Assembly: GCF_014529535.1 (NCBI RefSeq)
Contig: NW_023503374.1
Coordinates: 7,991,685-8,055,684, forward strand
Origin: Bradysia coprophila
Taxonomy: Eukaryota; Arthropoda; Insecta; Diptera; Sciaridae
Length of the DNA stretch: 64,000 bases
Direction: 5' to 3'
The translations under genes and the position numbers were made by a program. Every line of letters begins with the position of its first letter. Position 1 is the first letter of the stretch. The notes under the pieces are model-generated. The model did no database searches. It was not told the DNA's origin and worked only from the letters and a program-made list of their open reading frames with translations. This document shows, one piece after another, positions 34,538 to 46,316 of this stretch.

Positions 34538-37500
34538 TTACTTTGGATCAGAACGCTGATGGGCCCCACTATCACCTTTCGATTCGATACCTGAAGACCA
34601 CAATACATTCATTTCTGTATCAGGCGGCTGAACCGTAATGGTTGGAGTCTGTGGAAGTGTTTGAGAAGGAGTGCTTGGAGGGGAATGCGTCGATGCGGCC
34701 AACGGGCTCGGACGTAATGAGAACGTCCGTCGTAATATCTGTGACTGACGAGCATTATCTGCGGACATAATATTTCTTCTCCTTAAATTCGGTGTGGTCG
34801 CGTCTGGACTGCCTCGGCTGCGTGTAGATGATCTTGTCGTATCTCGAGCCAGATGCGACGATGCGGTGTTTTGTGATATATTTTGACTTGTGAAAACTGT
34901 TGTGTAAGCTGGAACAGGTCGTAGAGAGTCACGCCTGGGGTTATGTGATGGTAACTGCAGATTTGGGTTTACGATCGAAGATCTTCTCGTATGAGCATGT
35001 GATGACACATTTGATTGTGCTTGAACTTCTTCTACAGCACGAATCAGATCGGCAATGGTAGTTTTCTCCAACAGTTCCATATTTTCCATAGTTGTTTGCG
35101 ACAAACTAAATCGAGATTCTCTTCCTCTTGCGGTGTTATTCAAATAGGTCTGTGGATCCGGAATTGACACAGAATGCCTCTTTTCATCGCGTTCCCTTGC
35201 TTTGAAGGGATTTATTTTACTGATAAAAGATCGATTACGACACTCTGTTGGCACATGTAGCGTCGTTTCTGGTTTATTCGCGAATATTGAGGCAATAGAG
35301 AATTTTTTCGGCCTATTTTTTAAGTACTCTTCAATCTCTCGGTCACTGTTTGCGTTCCATGCTGATTCATTCGAGTTATCTAAACTCTCGTGCTGTAAAA
35401 TATGGAAGGCTGAAAAAGCCCGTTGCCTCGGCGGTCGATTTGTACAGCTATCTTCAGAATAGGCCGAGGATTGTTGCGACTTTCTTTTCTCTTCTGTGAA
35501 AATTTGCGAATTGGATAACTCGTCACCAATGCTGTCCAAAGCGGTTATAATGTTGGACAGTATGTCCTGAGTTTGAAACAAACTGGAGCCGTCGAAAGTT
35601 TGGAACGTTCTCTTTTTGTCGATGCGACTAAGATCTCCGTCAGACTGAACTCTGTGTAGTGTCATTGTCGAGGTCTTTGTAGATGAGTCTCTGTGATGCC
35701 CATAACTATCAGAGTATGTCCGCTTTCGAGAGTGCTGCGGTTGTACTTCTTGATATATTGTTAACTCGGGACAGGACAACGATCGCGGAAATGAATTGAA
35801 CAAATCCTTTTCAGTTGAATCAGTGTATACAGGCTGCGTATTACAAATAGTATTGAGTACAGTATATGAAGTGCAGACTGAACAGAAAAATTACCGTAAA
35901 CTTCATCAGATTAACCTCGTTTAGAATGCTTCTCAGAAAGCTCAAATCTTTTGTGACTCCACTCCAGATTCGATTCTGCGTTTCTTTTATATTCATCGAT
36001 AACTGATGCTCTAATCGTGCAATACGTTTACTTTGCAGTCCTCTGCAAAAGAAATTCAGTTGTCATAACGTCGTTTTATGATTGATAGAACGGGCACACA
36101 TACTTAGCAATAAAGCCGATGATCATAATGAAGTAACCCGTTCCAATCACATCCCATAAAACGATAAAAATTTGGTAGAATGTGAAGTAGATACCGAATT
36201 TGCGGGCCTAGGGAAAGGTTAGGAGTTTTAAAGACCAATTTTAGGAAACGTTTTCAACAAACAAGAGGTTTTCTTCCTTTGTATTTTCCAGGGAGATTGA
36301 TCTCTCGTGTGTTGAGAAACGGCTCCATATTACTAAAACCAACACACTTCAAGCAAAAGTGACCATAGTCGACAGCTGCCAAATATTGAGTTGATTTTGT
36401 ATAAAAAATGTTTCAAGATTTTTTTACAGTGCAAAAATTTGTTTGATACACTGTTGCTTTTTGAGTACTCTGTTAAGAGTACCGCTCATGCTTGAAGTGC
36501 GGTGCTAAAGCTTGCAATTTAATTTGCATCGAAAAGATCAGGAAATTTAGTAAATTGAAGTCTTCCGCTACCGGGTAGTTCATTAAATTACCTGTCCATT
36601 TTGGAATGTTGGAACATAATCCCCGAATCCAATTGTTGTTAGGGTTATAAATGCATAATATACCGACGTCACATATGGCCAATCCTCGAAGTAAGTGAAA
36701 ATGCAAGCCGGTAGAAAAATGAAGAACGCAATTCCTGGTATGAGTAACATCATTATTCTGCTAACCAGTCCGAATTTTTTGATCACATCGTAATGTTGTG
36801 TTGCAGCATATTCTTGACCTTTGTACCGCTTATACATTCCTATAAACTAAGTTGAACGCATGAGTAGCATGTACGATGAAAAGTAAATTTTGAATTTACA
36901 GCTTTGCTGAAGAAGTCTCCTAAGTATGTTAACACGAAACCGTTAAGCGGTAAGCCGATGAGTCCATAAAATATAAGAAATGCTTGAGCATGTAGATCGT
37001 GCGGTGAACTACTTCCGTAACCTATAAAATGTAATGTAAGTTCTGTCTGCATAAAACAAAGTGTTTCTTTAAACAATAAAATACTCACCAAGAGTAGAGC
37101 ATACGATGAATGCAAACCAGAAGGCGTGGTAAAATGTCCTACGGTAATCCTCTGGATATTCGTCTAAAGTATAATTTGTCACCGGTCGACCACAATAATC
37201 CGATACGTGAGCAAGAACTTTATTTTGAATTTCTTCATCGTCTGGCGATGCAAATTTTACCAGGAGTTCTGGACGGGAGAAATGGAAGATTTTAAATGTT
37301 AAGGTCAACTACAATCAGAATAATATACTATTGTTGAAAAGGCTGCATTGAGGAGTTTTTTAAGTACTGTCGCTGATATCTTTTTATAAAAATCCCTTTT
37401 AAAAAATGTAAGTCAGCAATAACCACCACAATTGGTTTAGCTTTCCATAAAAAATAGATTTGCTTGTGGCAGTTTGACCATCTCTGAGAAAAGCTACCAT

Positions 37501-40500
37501 TTTGCGCACATTTAGGCAAACTGTAAACTTTTCTCAGACTTAGTTAAACTGCCACAAGCAAATCTATTCTTTATTAAAAACTAAGACATTAGTGGTGGTT
37601 ACTATCGTCCTTCATTTTTCAAAATGGTTTTCTGTAAAAAGATATCAGCGAAAATGCAATACGAAACGCCCAAACGTAGACTTTAGTTTCAGCTAAGTAT
37701 TCATGTCTCTTAAACGAAAAAAAAAATCCCTAAACCCCAGACATTTTTCCTAACGAACTTAAATAAAAAAAGAAAATTGTCGTCCCATTAATAGAAGATT
37801 ACATTGGATGCTGCGGAGGTAGTTCATAACACGAGGGATCAATTTTGTGATACGAGCCGAACTCACAAGTGTGGTTTTAAGCAACAAGCTTTGGAAACGG
37901 GTGAATAGGCAATAAAACAGCATACATTGGATGCTGCTTTATTGCCTATTCACCCGGAATATTGTTGTTACGAGTACATTTTTCCACCCAAGGACCTGAC
38001 AGTTTAATACCAAAAGTGTTCAAGAAGACACTAGCAGATTCTTGAATACCAAAAGATTATTCTAAATTAATGTATAATTTCACAACATATATGTCGCGCT
38101 TTTTGATTCACTGCTAGACTAATAATAAACATAAAAAATACCGATACTACAAAACCAACAAAACAATCAGTTGTTGCATTGAAACGTTTATAAACGAATC
38201 TAGTCTGCTCACACTTCTTCATAACATTAATCCCGAAAACATCACTGGCCAGACACGCCAACTTTCGTTTAGCCCGTTGGGTGCTGAACCATAACTTTAA
38301 CAAGTAATTGTAGCTGTGTCGTAGTCGCGAGCGGAGCGAGCAAATGTTTTTTTAAATTGTTTGTCGCTTATGAAGTGGAAAGTATTTTGAAGTTGTGAGA
38401 GTGTCGAAAGACTGAAAAGTTGTATCGAAAATCTACTGTAATCAAGAAATGAATAACTGTGAGCCAAAAAATTTGTGTCTCGTTTTCTTACCTACTTCAG
38501 CGACTGAAGTGGTTAGACAAAAGTTTAATAGACTAATATAATGAAGATGAACACAGTTAAACATAAGATAGGAAGAGGACCAACGATTGTTTTTCTCTCA
38601 TACAGAATTTGGTGTTTTTGCCAAAAAAGAAAAGAAAATTCTCACCTGCAGTCGAATTCTCAATGCTCACGTGCTTATGAGCTAAGATTGTATTTGGTAA
38701 TGGAAATTGTAAAATTGCGACGCAGTTGAAATTTCGGGGTAGGGTAATCTCGCACACCACACAAATTCATGGTGTGCGAGATTCACCTCTAAGTGGTGAA
38801 TCTCGCACAGTCATGACTTTTCGTTACATGTCGTAAAAGGACGCATACTATGATCGCGTGTGCGAGATTCCCCGACACCGAAATTTCTTAATGTGATAAT
38901 AGTTATTCTATCAAACTTTCCTTAAAAATGTCAGCTAAGTCAATGTTACTGTGATAAAGCTTTTTGTTGGATGCTGCGCACCCAACGTATTTCCTCGTTG
39001 GGTGCTCGGGCACCGGCTAACCCTGGAAGTCGGCGTGTATGTCACTGGCAACACTACTGTTTTGGTGACAAACTACTTCGACTGTTTTGTTTTTGTGAAG
39101 TGCAAGATTCATATTTGGCGTAATATTTGTCGATTTTGGTGGTGTTGCAATAAATTTTGCTGTGAAGTTAAATGAATACATGATAATAAAGACAAAAGTG
39201 TTGATTGTTTTTAAAACAAGTGGAAAATACAAAAATTAAAATTGTTTGGCCATAGGTGTTCGTCGAAGTTGAAATAATTGAAATTATGGCTATAAACAAA
39301 ATGGCCGTCACTTTTATTTTTGTGTTTTTTATTTTATTTTTTTCGAAAGTTTTTAATGAATTTGCTTAGATTGGTCACGGTGCGGTTGAATTAATTTTAA
39401 CTGAGCATTTCGATGCACTTTTGATATTTTTCGATATTATTAGTCAGCTCGGAGCCCTGAACAAGGTTCCACAAAAATTTTTGATTTTCATCCGTATTTT
39501 CGGTGACAGTGGTGCATCGCCCATCCTGTCTACAGAGAGAGTGGAGTTGGTCTCCAAAAATAATTTTTTGGTCATTGGTAGAGGAAATGTTGCTCTACTG
39601 CTAGAACTATTTATTAGCTTCATCCCTCATGTATCCACGCCTCTATGACTGTTTGAAAATCACGTTTTTTCAACTTTAGCATGTCTCTGTCGGCTTCACT
39701 TGCACTTAGGGTACCACATTTTTGTACAATTGTTATTAGAATTTCAGGCACTATCGATTGAAACCACAACCAGTTTTCCTCCACTCTCTCTGTAGACAGG
39801 ATGGACGATGCACCACTGTCACCGAAAATACGGATGAAAATCAAAAATTTTTGTGGTATACAACATTTCAAACCGGATGAATTGTCGAAGATTGCGGAAG
39901 ATGTTAAGATGGTTGAAGGAGAAGCAAAGAAAATTACTGTGGACCGGAAAAATCAACTTTTGAACCAGTTACTTGGTACTCTACCAGCCGGTTCTAATCA
40001 AGAATTATTTCTCGAAGGATTAATAACTGAGGCAATCCGAATAAAAACGGCAGAAGAAAAAGAAAAAGAAAATCAAACTGAAAAGAAGAAAGAGAAAAAC
40101 ACAAAAAATGAAGCAAAAAGAACTCGATGGAATAAACAGGACGGAGAAGATGAATCATTGATGAAAGTACCACGGAAAGAATGATTGGGTTTACTTTGCT
40201 CTAAAGATGAATTGTTTTAGTTCTGGATTTTTGATTTCTTTAAATTTCTTGATTTGTTTACTGTGTAGAATAAAGCGCTTTGGTTTCAGTATAATCCTGA
40301 TGAATTTTTTAAAATTTATTTTATTTTGTTATGTTCCAGATAGCCAACGAGTTAGATTAAGATTTGCTCTGCTTCTAAAAATTGTTTTGTTTCAGTTTAC
40401 CTTTCAGTAGTAGATTAATAGAAAAGTCTAAGATTTTAGTATCTGTGCTGAAATTTAGTTTATTTTTAGTTTATTATGAGTGTTAAGCTTTGAATTTTAA

Positions 40501-42134
40501 ATTTTCCAGCTATTGCTCTGCTGAGTGTAGTACTTTAATTTCAGAATTTTAAGGTGCTTGGCCGTTCCAGACGATTGCTTGATAACTGATGAAAAGTTTT
40601 TTAAAGATTTTGGTTTTAAAGATTTTGGTTTTAAGTTTGAAATTGCAGGTAAAAAAGAATTTTAGCTTTGAATTGAAGTTATTTTAGCTAATCCTGATTT
40701 CATTGTTGGCTAGAAAACATTTCCGTTTTGCTTAATTTGTCTTGGTTAAAAAGGAAAGGTTTTTTGAGTCTTAAGGTGCAGCTTAAAATTTGGACGCTGG
40801 AACGATTTTGTGACGAATGTCGATTTTCTTCTCGTGCTCTTTTAGAGTGAACTGTGCTAAAATTAATTTTCATAGTAAACGAGCCGGGTTTAGTCTTTTC
40901 TGTCAGAACTTGAAAAAAGGGTTTATTGTGTTTCATTTTTACTGAACTGAATTTGTGTTGTTTAATCGTTAAACGGAGGCTGACTTGAGTGTTAATTACC
41001 AACGGAGAAAAATGGAGGTAAGCTGAACTGTGTGTCGATTAAAATGTTGGGTTCATTCGTTTATAGAATGAGCGTTTGGCTGTGTGGAACGAGACCTGTG
41101 TCACTGTATGAAGTTTTATGTTTTGGTGGTTAGAGCGAACGGGTTTGCTAACTTGTGTTGCGTTAATGCTGCGCTTCTGGGATTTCAAAGCATTTCTAAT
41201 ACTTCCGTGTTTTCCATTAAAAAATGGCAAATTTTCGTAAACACCTCATCACTCGTTCAATAGAGAAGTTTACTGCTGTCTTGTGAACGAATACGATGGA
41301 AGCAACTGATGATGGGCAGTTCTATACTGTCCTGTGACCACCATCGTATTCGGAGGTCGAAACAGCTTCTCTTTCGTTGATTCAATCACTTAACGTGAAC
41401 CGTGGGTAAGGGAAGAGCAAAAAAAGCTCTGTTCGTTCTTGCAATCAAACTTTGACGATTCGTTGACTGAAATCCCGTACGAATTTCAGTTGTTTAGTTA
41501 AACTTATGAGGCATTTCAGTTATTTAGCTAAATTTGTAGGCATTTCAGCGTTTAGTTATTTGAATTTGCAGGCTTTTCAGCTTTAAGCTGCTTCAATTTG
41601 TAGGCATTTCAGCTTTATAGTCAAAGTAGTTTAGCTTCTCGTTTTAGTTGGTCTTCATTGTTGTCTGTATAGTTCGTTGCCAAATCGCAACGTTAAAAAG
41701 ACCAGAAAGATGCTTTGTAGCAATCTGTTGTTTTTCGGGAAACTGTCCTGTCATTTCCCAATGACGGGCCTTTTAAGTGCGGCGAAAGTGAATTTTTCTG
41801 AATTTACCAATCTTTTTCAAAATAGGTTTTCCTATGAATATGTAGGTATCATATGCAGGATATGAAACAAATAAAAACAACAGAAAAATACGAATCGGTT
41901 TGAAGTTTGATAACGAAATCCCAAAAAAAGTATTTACCATTGACGTGAATTCGCTTTTGCAGACGTTGAGCCCGTTCTTCCAGTTCTTTGTTATGTTCGT
42001 AGTAGTAAAATACACTAGCGCCAAACAATAAATACAGAATGTAAAAGCACAATAACGCCAACCACTGTTCGTGAAAATAATTTTTTTATTAATGCGAGAG
42101 ACGTAAATGCACTTTTACCTGTTTGGGTGTCATT
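34538..42134 (-). CDS. Ork1: Ork1-type two-pore-domain potassium channel, copy A
   Basis: Eight coding exons on the minus strand: 42120-42134, 41938-42064, 37089-37268, 36900-37021, 36592-36846, 36104-36207, 35895-36042 and 34538-35833; 748 aa. The first transmembrane helix is WLALLCFYILYLLFGASVF. Pore 1 has TLGYGSSSP at about residues 106-114 and pore 2 TTIGFGDYVP at 218-227, the two selectivity filters of a K2P leak channel. TVGYG is the usual pore-1 form, so TLGYG is a mild change. After helix 4 (ending IAK) comes LQSKR and a cytoplasmic coiled segment, then a long tail with SCPELTIYQ, SRKRTYSDS and RVQSDGDLSRIDKKRTF blocks, resembling Drosophila ORK1. It should act at the plasma membrane, passing background K+ current that lowers excitability. 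The intron at 37269-41937 is unusually long and repeat-filled. Exon 1 has an extra 55-bp intron absent from copy B. Confidence 0.88.
36340..36503. mobile_element. MITE with CGCACTTCAAGCA ends, copy in Ork1-A intron
   Basis: Read on the minus strand it matches 47741-47901 over its full length, including ATTTGGCAGCTGTC and CAGTGTATC blocks. Ends are CAACACACTTCAAGC and GCTTGAAGTGCGGTG. Imperfect flanking octamers (ACTAAAAC, GCTAAAGC) could be a decayed 8-bp duplication. Lies in the intron between the pore-2 and helix-4 exons. Confidence 0.65.
37371..37650. repeat. Foldback element with 105-bp arms
   Basis: Arms 37371-37475 and 37546-37650 begin CGCTGATATCTTTTT and end with its complement AAAAAGATATCAGCG. 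Both share GCTTGTGGCAGTTT and ACCACCAC blocks. The centre pairs further through GAGAAAAG / CTTTTCTC. Inside the large intron of Ork1 copy A. Confidence 0.7.
37899..37955. repeat. Hairpin with 25-bp arms and a 7-base loop
   Basis: GGGTGAATAGGCAATAAAAC then AGCAT pairs with ATGCTGCTTTATTGCCTATT then CACCC, one mismatch. The loop is ACATTGG. Inside the large intron of Ork1 copy A. Confidence 0.65.
38728..38887. mobile_element. 160-bp MITE with repeated AATCTCGCAC boxes
   Basis: Ends GAAATTTCGGGGTAGGG and CCCCGACACCGAAATTTC are imperfect inverted repeats. The decamer AATCTCGCAC or its complement occurs four times in alternating orientation (near 38746, 38774, 38799 and 38860), so several alternative hairpins can form. 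Inside the large intron of Ork1 copy A. Confidence 0.6.
39469..39856. repeat. 78-bp near-perfect inverted repeat overlapping an open frame
   Basis: Arms 39469-39546 and 39779-39856 differ by one base in 78 and are separated by 232 bp. The right arm contains the start of an open frame (39801-40184, 127 aa, Lys/Glu-rich, with ITVDRKNQLLNQLLGTLPAG). That frame has no recognised domain and lies in the opposite orientation to the Ork1 gene whose intron contains it. It is probably a relic of a mobile element; the near identity of the arms suggests recent duplication or gene conversion. Confidence 0.6.
40185..41937. other. Remainder of the large Ork1-A intron
   Basis: AT-rich sequence with several repeated phrases, such as AGGCATTTCAG near 41510-41610 occurring about four times. 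No coding sequence recognised. May be the rest of an unidentified inserted element. Confidence 0.35.
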
Positions 42135-42482
42135 ATCAACTAAAGAAATTCTTCACAAAATTAGATACCTATGGAGGGACTTTAAATTTGAACAAAAATA
42201 GTTTCTTTGATAAAGTGTTTTACATTTTATTGATTTTAATCTAACGGTAATTAAATTGATTGTTAAGCTGGATCAATATTCGAATTATCCACCAGCAACG
42301 CCTCTTAATCCAACACTAAAGTTCTATCATAAAATTATCAAAATGTAGTGAAAGACTCAATTTTGCTACAATTTATTTTTAGGTCTCCTACCTACAGGAT
42401 GCTTCAGAAAAATTCACGTTACTTTTAACTTACGCTTTCCAGAGTTCAACATTAATAACAGATGACACAGCCCTTAAATAGA

Positions 42483-42610
42483 TACGTCCGTGAACGAGCG
42501 AAAAAGTTGAAAAGTTGAGTTTTCGCGTGAAGTTTGTTAATCCGAGGCGAAGCTGATGTCAAAAACCACGCGAAAACTTGACCTTTAATTTTTCATCCGA
42601 GTTACGTACA
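42483..42610. repeat. Hairpin upstream of Ork1-A, CCGAGGCGAAGC loop
   Basis: Core arms GTTTTCGCGTG and CACGCGAAAAC extend outward with mismatches (GTTGAAAAGTTGA versus TGACCTTTAATTTTTCA). The loop TTAATCCGAGGCGAAGCTGA is of the shared GCGAAG type. It lies about 350 bp upstream of the Ork1-A start codon. Confidence 0.55.
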
Positions 42611-43449
42611 ATATTTTACATGCTGAGAGCACCGAAAAAATGGTTCACTGATGAAATGAACGGTTTTCGGTGCAGAAGAATATAAAGATTATTTGGATTG
42701 TATTTAGTCAATTGCCTTGGAACAAGGCCCTTGTTGATACACCCTACTTCGTTTAAAGAAAAAAATGCTCGACTCATTTAGCAATGCATACATTTCTGAT
42801 AATCATTTCATTTTTCAGGTGACAAATTTACAATAAAATTTGCACCTCTACACATTGTTCCAAACAATTTTGAGACCAATCGATCTTTGGATCGGTAATT
42901 TTCAAACGAATTTGTTGTATGCCTAAAGCGTTAGTATGATTGCTATTAATTATGTGTACTTATTTGACCGTCATCATGTGATTGTACATACGATCACTTT
43001 AACATTACGTGATTTAGTTCGAAAAACGTCTTTCATTTCATTGAATGCAGCGCAGCAACTAATATTCGTCGTGCTGCATTGTCATAGTTTTGGTGTGATA
43101 TCGCGAAAACTTGAACCGATTCGAAAGAGATTTTCGATAGAGGAACGACAGTTGTTCTTTCACAATAGTTTGACTGTTACAGAACCATGGTGAGTTAATG
43201 AACAAAATGATGTGAATTTGAAGTCTCGGAAAAGGAGTCTAGCAGTTTCTATTGTGTCCAGATTTCTTAGATAGTTCGAAGCTTTGTGTCGAGACGAATA
43301 TTCCGTATATAAGTGTAACTCCGATTCGAAAAATTCGCTCACTAAACTCTTCACAGACAGCAATCATATCACAAGTTATTAGCGAGTCTGTTATTTGCAT
43401 TTTCGTGAAGTGAGAAACCTTTATGGGAACATAAATTTTGCTGTGAGAA

Positions 43450-43665
43450 ATGTTATGTATTAGAGAAGTACAAGATTTGCTATCAAAAATTAATCGATTA
43501 TTGCAACAAAAGAAGGAACAGGTGGAATCGAATCGGCTCAAAAGTTTACGCGATATTATTTGTAACAATTTGTGTCTCGGGTCAAACCAACAGTTAACGG
43601 AACTTTACGTAGGACTCTTAAATACAACATTTACAAGAACCAAACCGATGATGTCAACTACGTAG
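43450..43665 (+). CDS. Possible small coding exon, unknown, antisense-convergent to Ork1-B
   Basis: A 71-codon frame with coding-like composition (REVQDLLSKINRLLQQKKEQ, NNLCLGSNQQLTELYVGLLN) predicted as a coiled helix. It ends at TAG 43665 and is followed by AATAAA at 43684. Ork1 copy B ends 62 bp further on the opposite strand, so the two would be convergent. A second plausible frame upstream (42936-43189) ends at a good donor (CCATG/GTGAGT), but I could not join the two in frame. Function unknown. Confidence 0.3.
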   Translation: MLCIREVQDLLSKINRLLQQKKEQVESNRLKSLRDIICNNLCLGSNQQLTELYVGLLNTTFTRTKPMMSTT

Positions 43666-43727
43666 ATTAAGTGAACGAAAAAAATAAATAAATTCCTGCT
43701 GTGGAATGCTCGAATAATGAAGGCGAT

Positions 43728-46316
43728 TTACTTGGAGTCTGCTCGTTTTCTTCGTAATTCATTTTGCAATGACACTTTGTCTTGGTACTCCGGGTGCCAC
43801 AGTAAATCTCTCCTAGAAACATTCGGTGGTTGCAGGGTTATCATGGGCATTTCTTGTATAGCTCCAATCGATCCCACGTTTCTTTGCTTAAGTGCAGTAG
43901 GGCGTAATGACATTGTTCTGTGCAACGTAGACATTGATTGATTCAATGCATAATGTTCTTGAACAGTTGGAATGGACGAACTTGTAGAGCGTATCCTTCT
44001 TGTCGTGCGTTTCGGTGTTATTATGCTTGTTGAATTATTAGGTCCTCTGCTAGGATTTGGTGGCTTCATATTTTGGCTACTCACAAAAATGGTTGTGTAG
44101 TCATGAGTTGGGCGAAGCGAACCTCTTCTCAAGCCTGGGGTCGATCCAATTGTTCCAGTTTTTAATGTCGATTTCTCTTTGTATTCTGCAAGTAACGGAG
44201 TTTCTGGTGATACGTTCATTTTGGGTTGGGTTCCCTCGACAGCACGAATTAGATCGGCAATACTTGTTGTTTGTAGCAATTCCATATTTTCACATGTGAA
44301 CTGAGACATACTGACTAGAGATTCTCGTCCTCTCGATGTATTGTCCAAATATTTTTGAGGGTTGCTGTCTTGGCTGGCCACAGAACACCTTCGCGATTCC
44401 TGGCTCAATACTCTATCTTTGAACGGATTGAATTTGTTCATGAATGATCTGTTCTGCGTATCCAGATGCATTTCTGACTCAGATTGGTTACGAAATATTG
44501 AACCGATGGAATTTTTCTTCGTCTTATTCTTCATATAGTCTTCGATTTGATCAGAATTGCTTCCATCCCACGTCCATTCGTATGAGCCGTCAGTCTGTAC
44601 CGGTTCTCCACTGTACATTTCCAAACAGCTATGCACATCTTCATTCACTGATGGTCGAATGCTGCCCAACGCATTCAGTACGTTTGATATTAAATCGTTA
44701 GTTTGAAACAACGATCCCGAGTCTCTGAACGTTTTCTCCTTATCGATGCGACTTAGTTCTCCATCAGATTGAGACCGATTCAGAGTAAGTGTGGACGAAT
44801 TACTGAAACGTTCGCAGTTCTCGGAGTATGCACGCTTTCGTGAAGTGGAAACCCGTGCGTATTCATCTCGATAAATTGATATTTCTGGACAAGAAGCTGA
44901 TCGCGGAATTGAATGTAATGATGCTCTTTCAGTTGGATTAGTGTACATGGGCTAAATGAATAATTCAGTGAGAAAATTGTTTCAAGAAGCATTCCGTTAA
45001 TGGGAAAATTACTCGAAATTTCATCAAATGAGCTTCGTTCAGAATGCGTCGCAGAAAGTTCACATCTTTAGTGAATTCGGTCCATATTCGATGTTGAGTT
45101 CCTTTAATGTTCATTGATAGTTGATGTTCTAACTGGGCAACTCGTTTACTCTGCATTCCCCTGGAATGGAATCGTAGTGAATGCTTATGAAACTCAGCTG
45201 TCACTCAACCTACTTTGCAATAAAGCCAATGATCATTATGAAATATCCGACACCTATGAAATTCCAAATAGGAATAAAAATCTGGTAGAATACGAAGGAC
45301 AATCCGAATTTTCGAGCCTAGAAAGATTCACAAGCACATTAAGCATATAAGAATGTAACGTTATTCTTCTTCCGACAACCATTTCCAACAACAACACCAT
45401 TAAAGCATTAGCTTCTTTACCTGACCGTCTTGAAACGTTGGCACAAAATCTCCAAATCCAATCGTTGTGAGTGTTACAAACGAATAATAAACCGATCTCA
45501 CATACGGCCAATCCTCAAAATATGTGAAGAGACACGCTGGTAGGAAGATGAAGAACGCAATTCCCGGAACTAAGTACATGGCCAACGTTCCAATCAATCC
45601 GAATTTTTTGATTGCATCATGCTGGTGATTGTGCGAATTTGCATGGCCTTTGTACCAATTGTAAATACGAGTGACCTACACGATCATGGTTGTATATCAA
45701 AAATGATCCAATGAAACGTTCTTTAGCTTACAGTTTTGCTGAAATACTGTCCTAAGTATGCTAACACAAAGCCGTTGAGAGGTAGCCCGATGATTGCGAA
45801 AAGTATGCAAAAAGCTTGCCCCGGTTGATCGTGTGGAGAGCTGTTACCATAGCCTTCAGACATTATTTATAGAAAGACAAAAAATTTCCATTGACTAATT
45901 CATTCATGATGGAACAGCCTTACCTACGGTCGAACAAACGATGAATGAAAACCAGAATGAATGAAAAAATGTCCATTCAAAGTCAACCGGATACTCATCC
46001 AAAGTGTAATTTGTTACCGGTCGGTCGCAATAGTTCGATAAAGTTTGGAGCACTTTGTTCTGATTTTGTTTGTCGTCCGGTGATGCATATTTTACGAGAA
46101 GTTCTGAACAATTGAAATCGAAAATCTGAATCAATTGATCCATAAAAGCAAAAGGTATATCCGCATTGCTTTACCATTAATAGAAATTCGTTCTTCTAGC
46201 TGGGCGGCCCTCTTTCTGAGCTCAGTTGCATGTTCGATGTAATAAAATATGCTTGCTCCGAAAAATAAATATGAAATATAAACACACAGCAATGCCAGCC
46301 ACTGCTTCGGAGACAT
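43728..46316 (-). CDS. Ork1: Ork1-type two-pore-domain potassium channel, copy B
   Basis: Seven coding exons on the minus strand: 46175-46316, 45924-46103, 45732-45853, 45421-45675, 45214-45317, 45013-45160 and 43728-44951; 724 aa. It starts MSPKQWLALLCVYISYLFFG, close to the start of Drosophila ORK1. Pore 1 is TVGYGNSSP and pore 2 TTIGFGDFVP, both canonical K2P filters, with ENxxW-type FTYFEDWPY before pore 2. The tail repeats the copy-A blocks: GMQSKRVAQLEHQLS, SCPEISIYRDE, SRKRAYSEN, RSQSDGELSRIDKEKTF. Exons 2-6 have the same lengths (180, 122, 255, 104, 148) as in copy A. It sits immediately upstream of copy A in the same orientation, so the pair is a tandem duplication. Introns are short (54-194 bp). 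The pore-1 filter is closer to fly ORK1 than copy A, so this is the better candidate for the conserved function. Confidence 0.9.
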
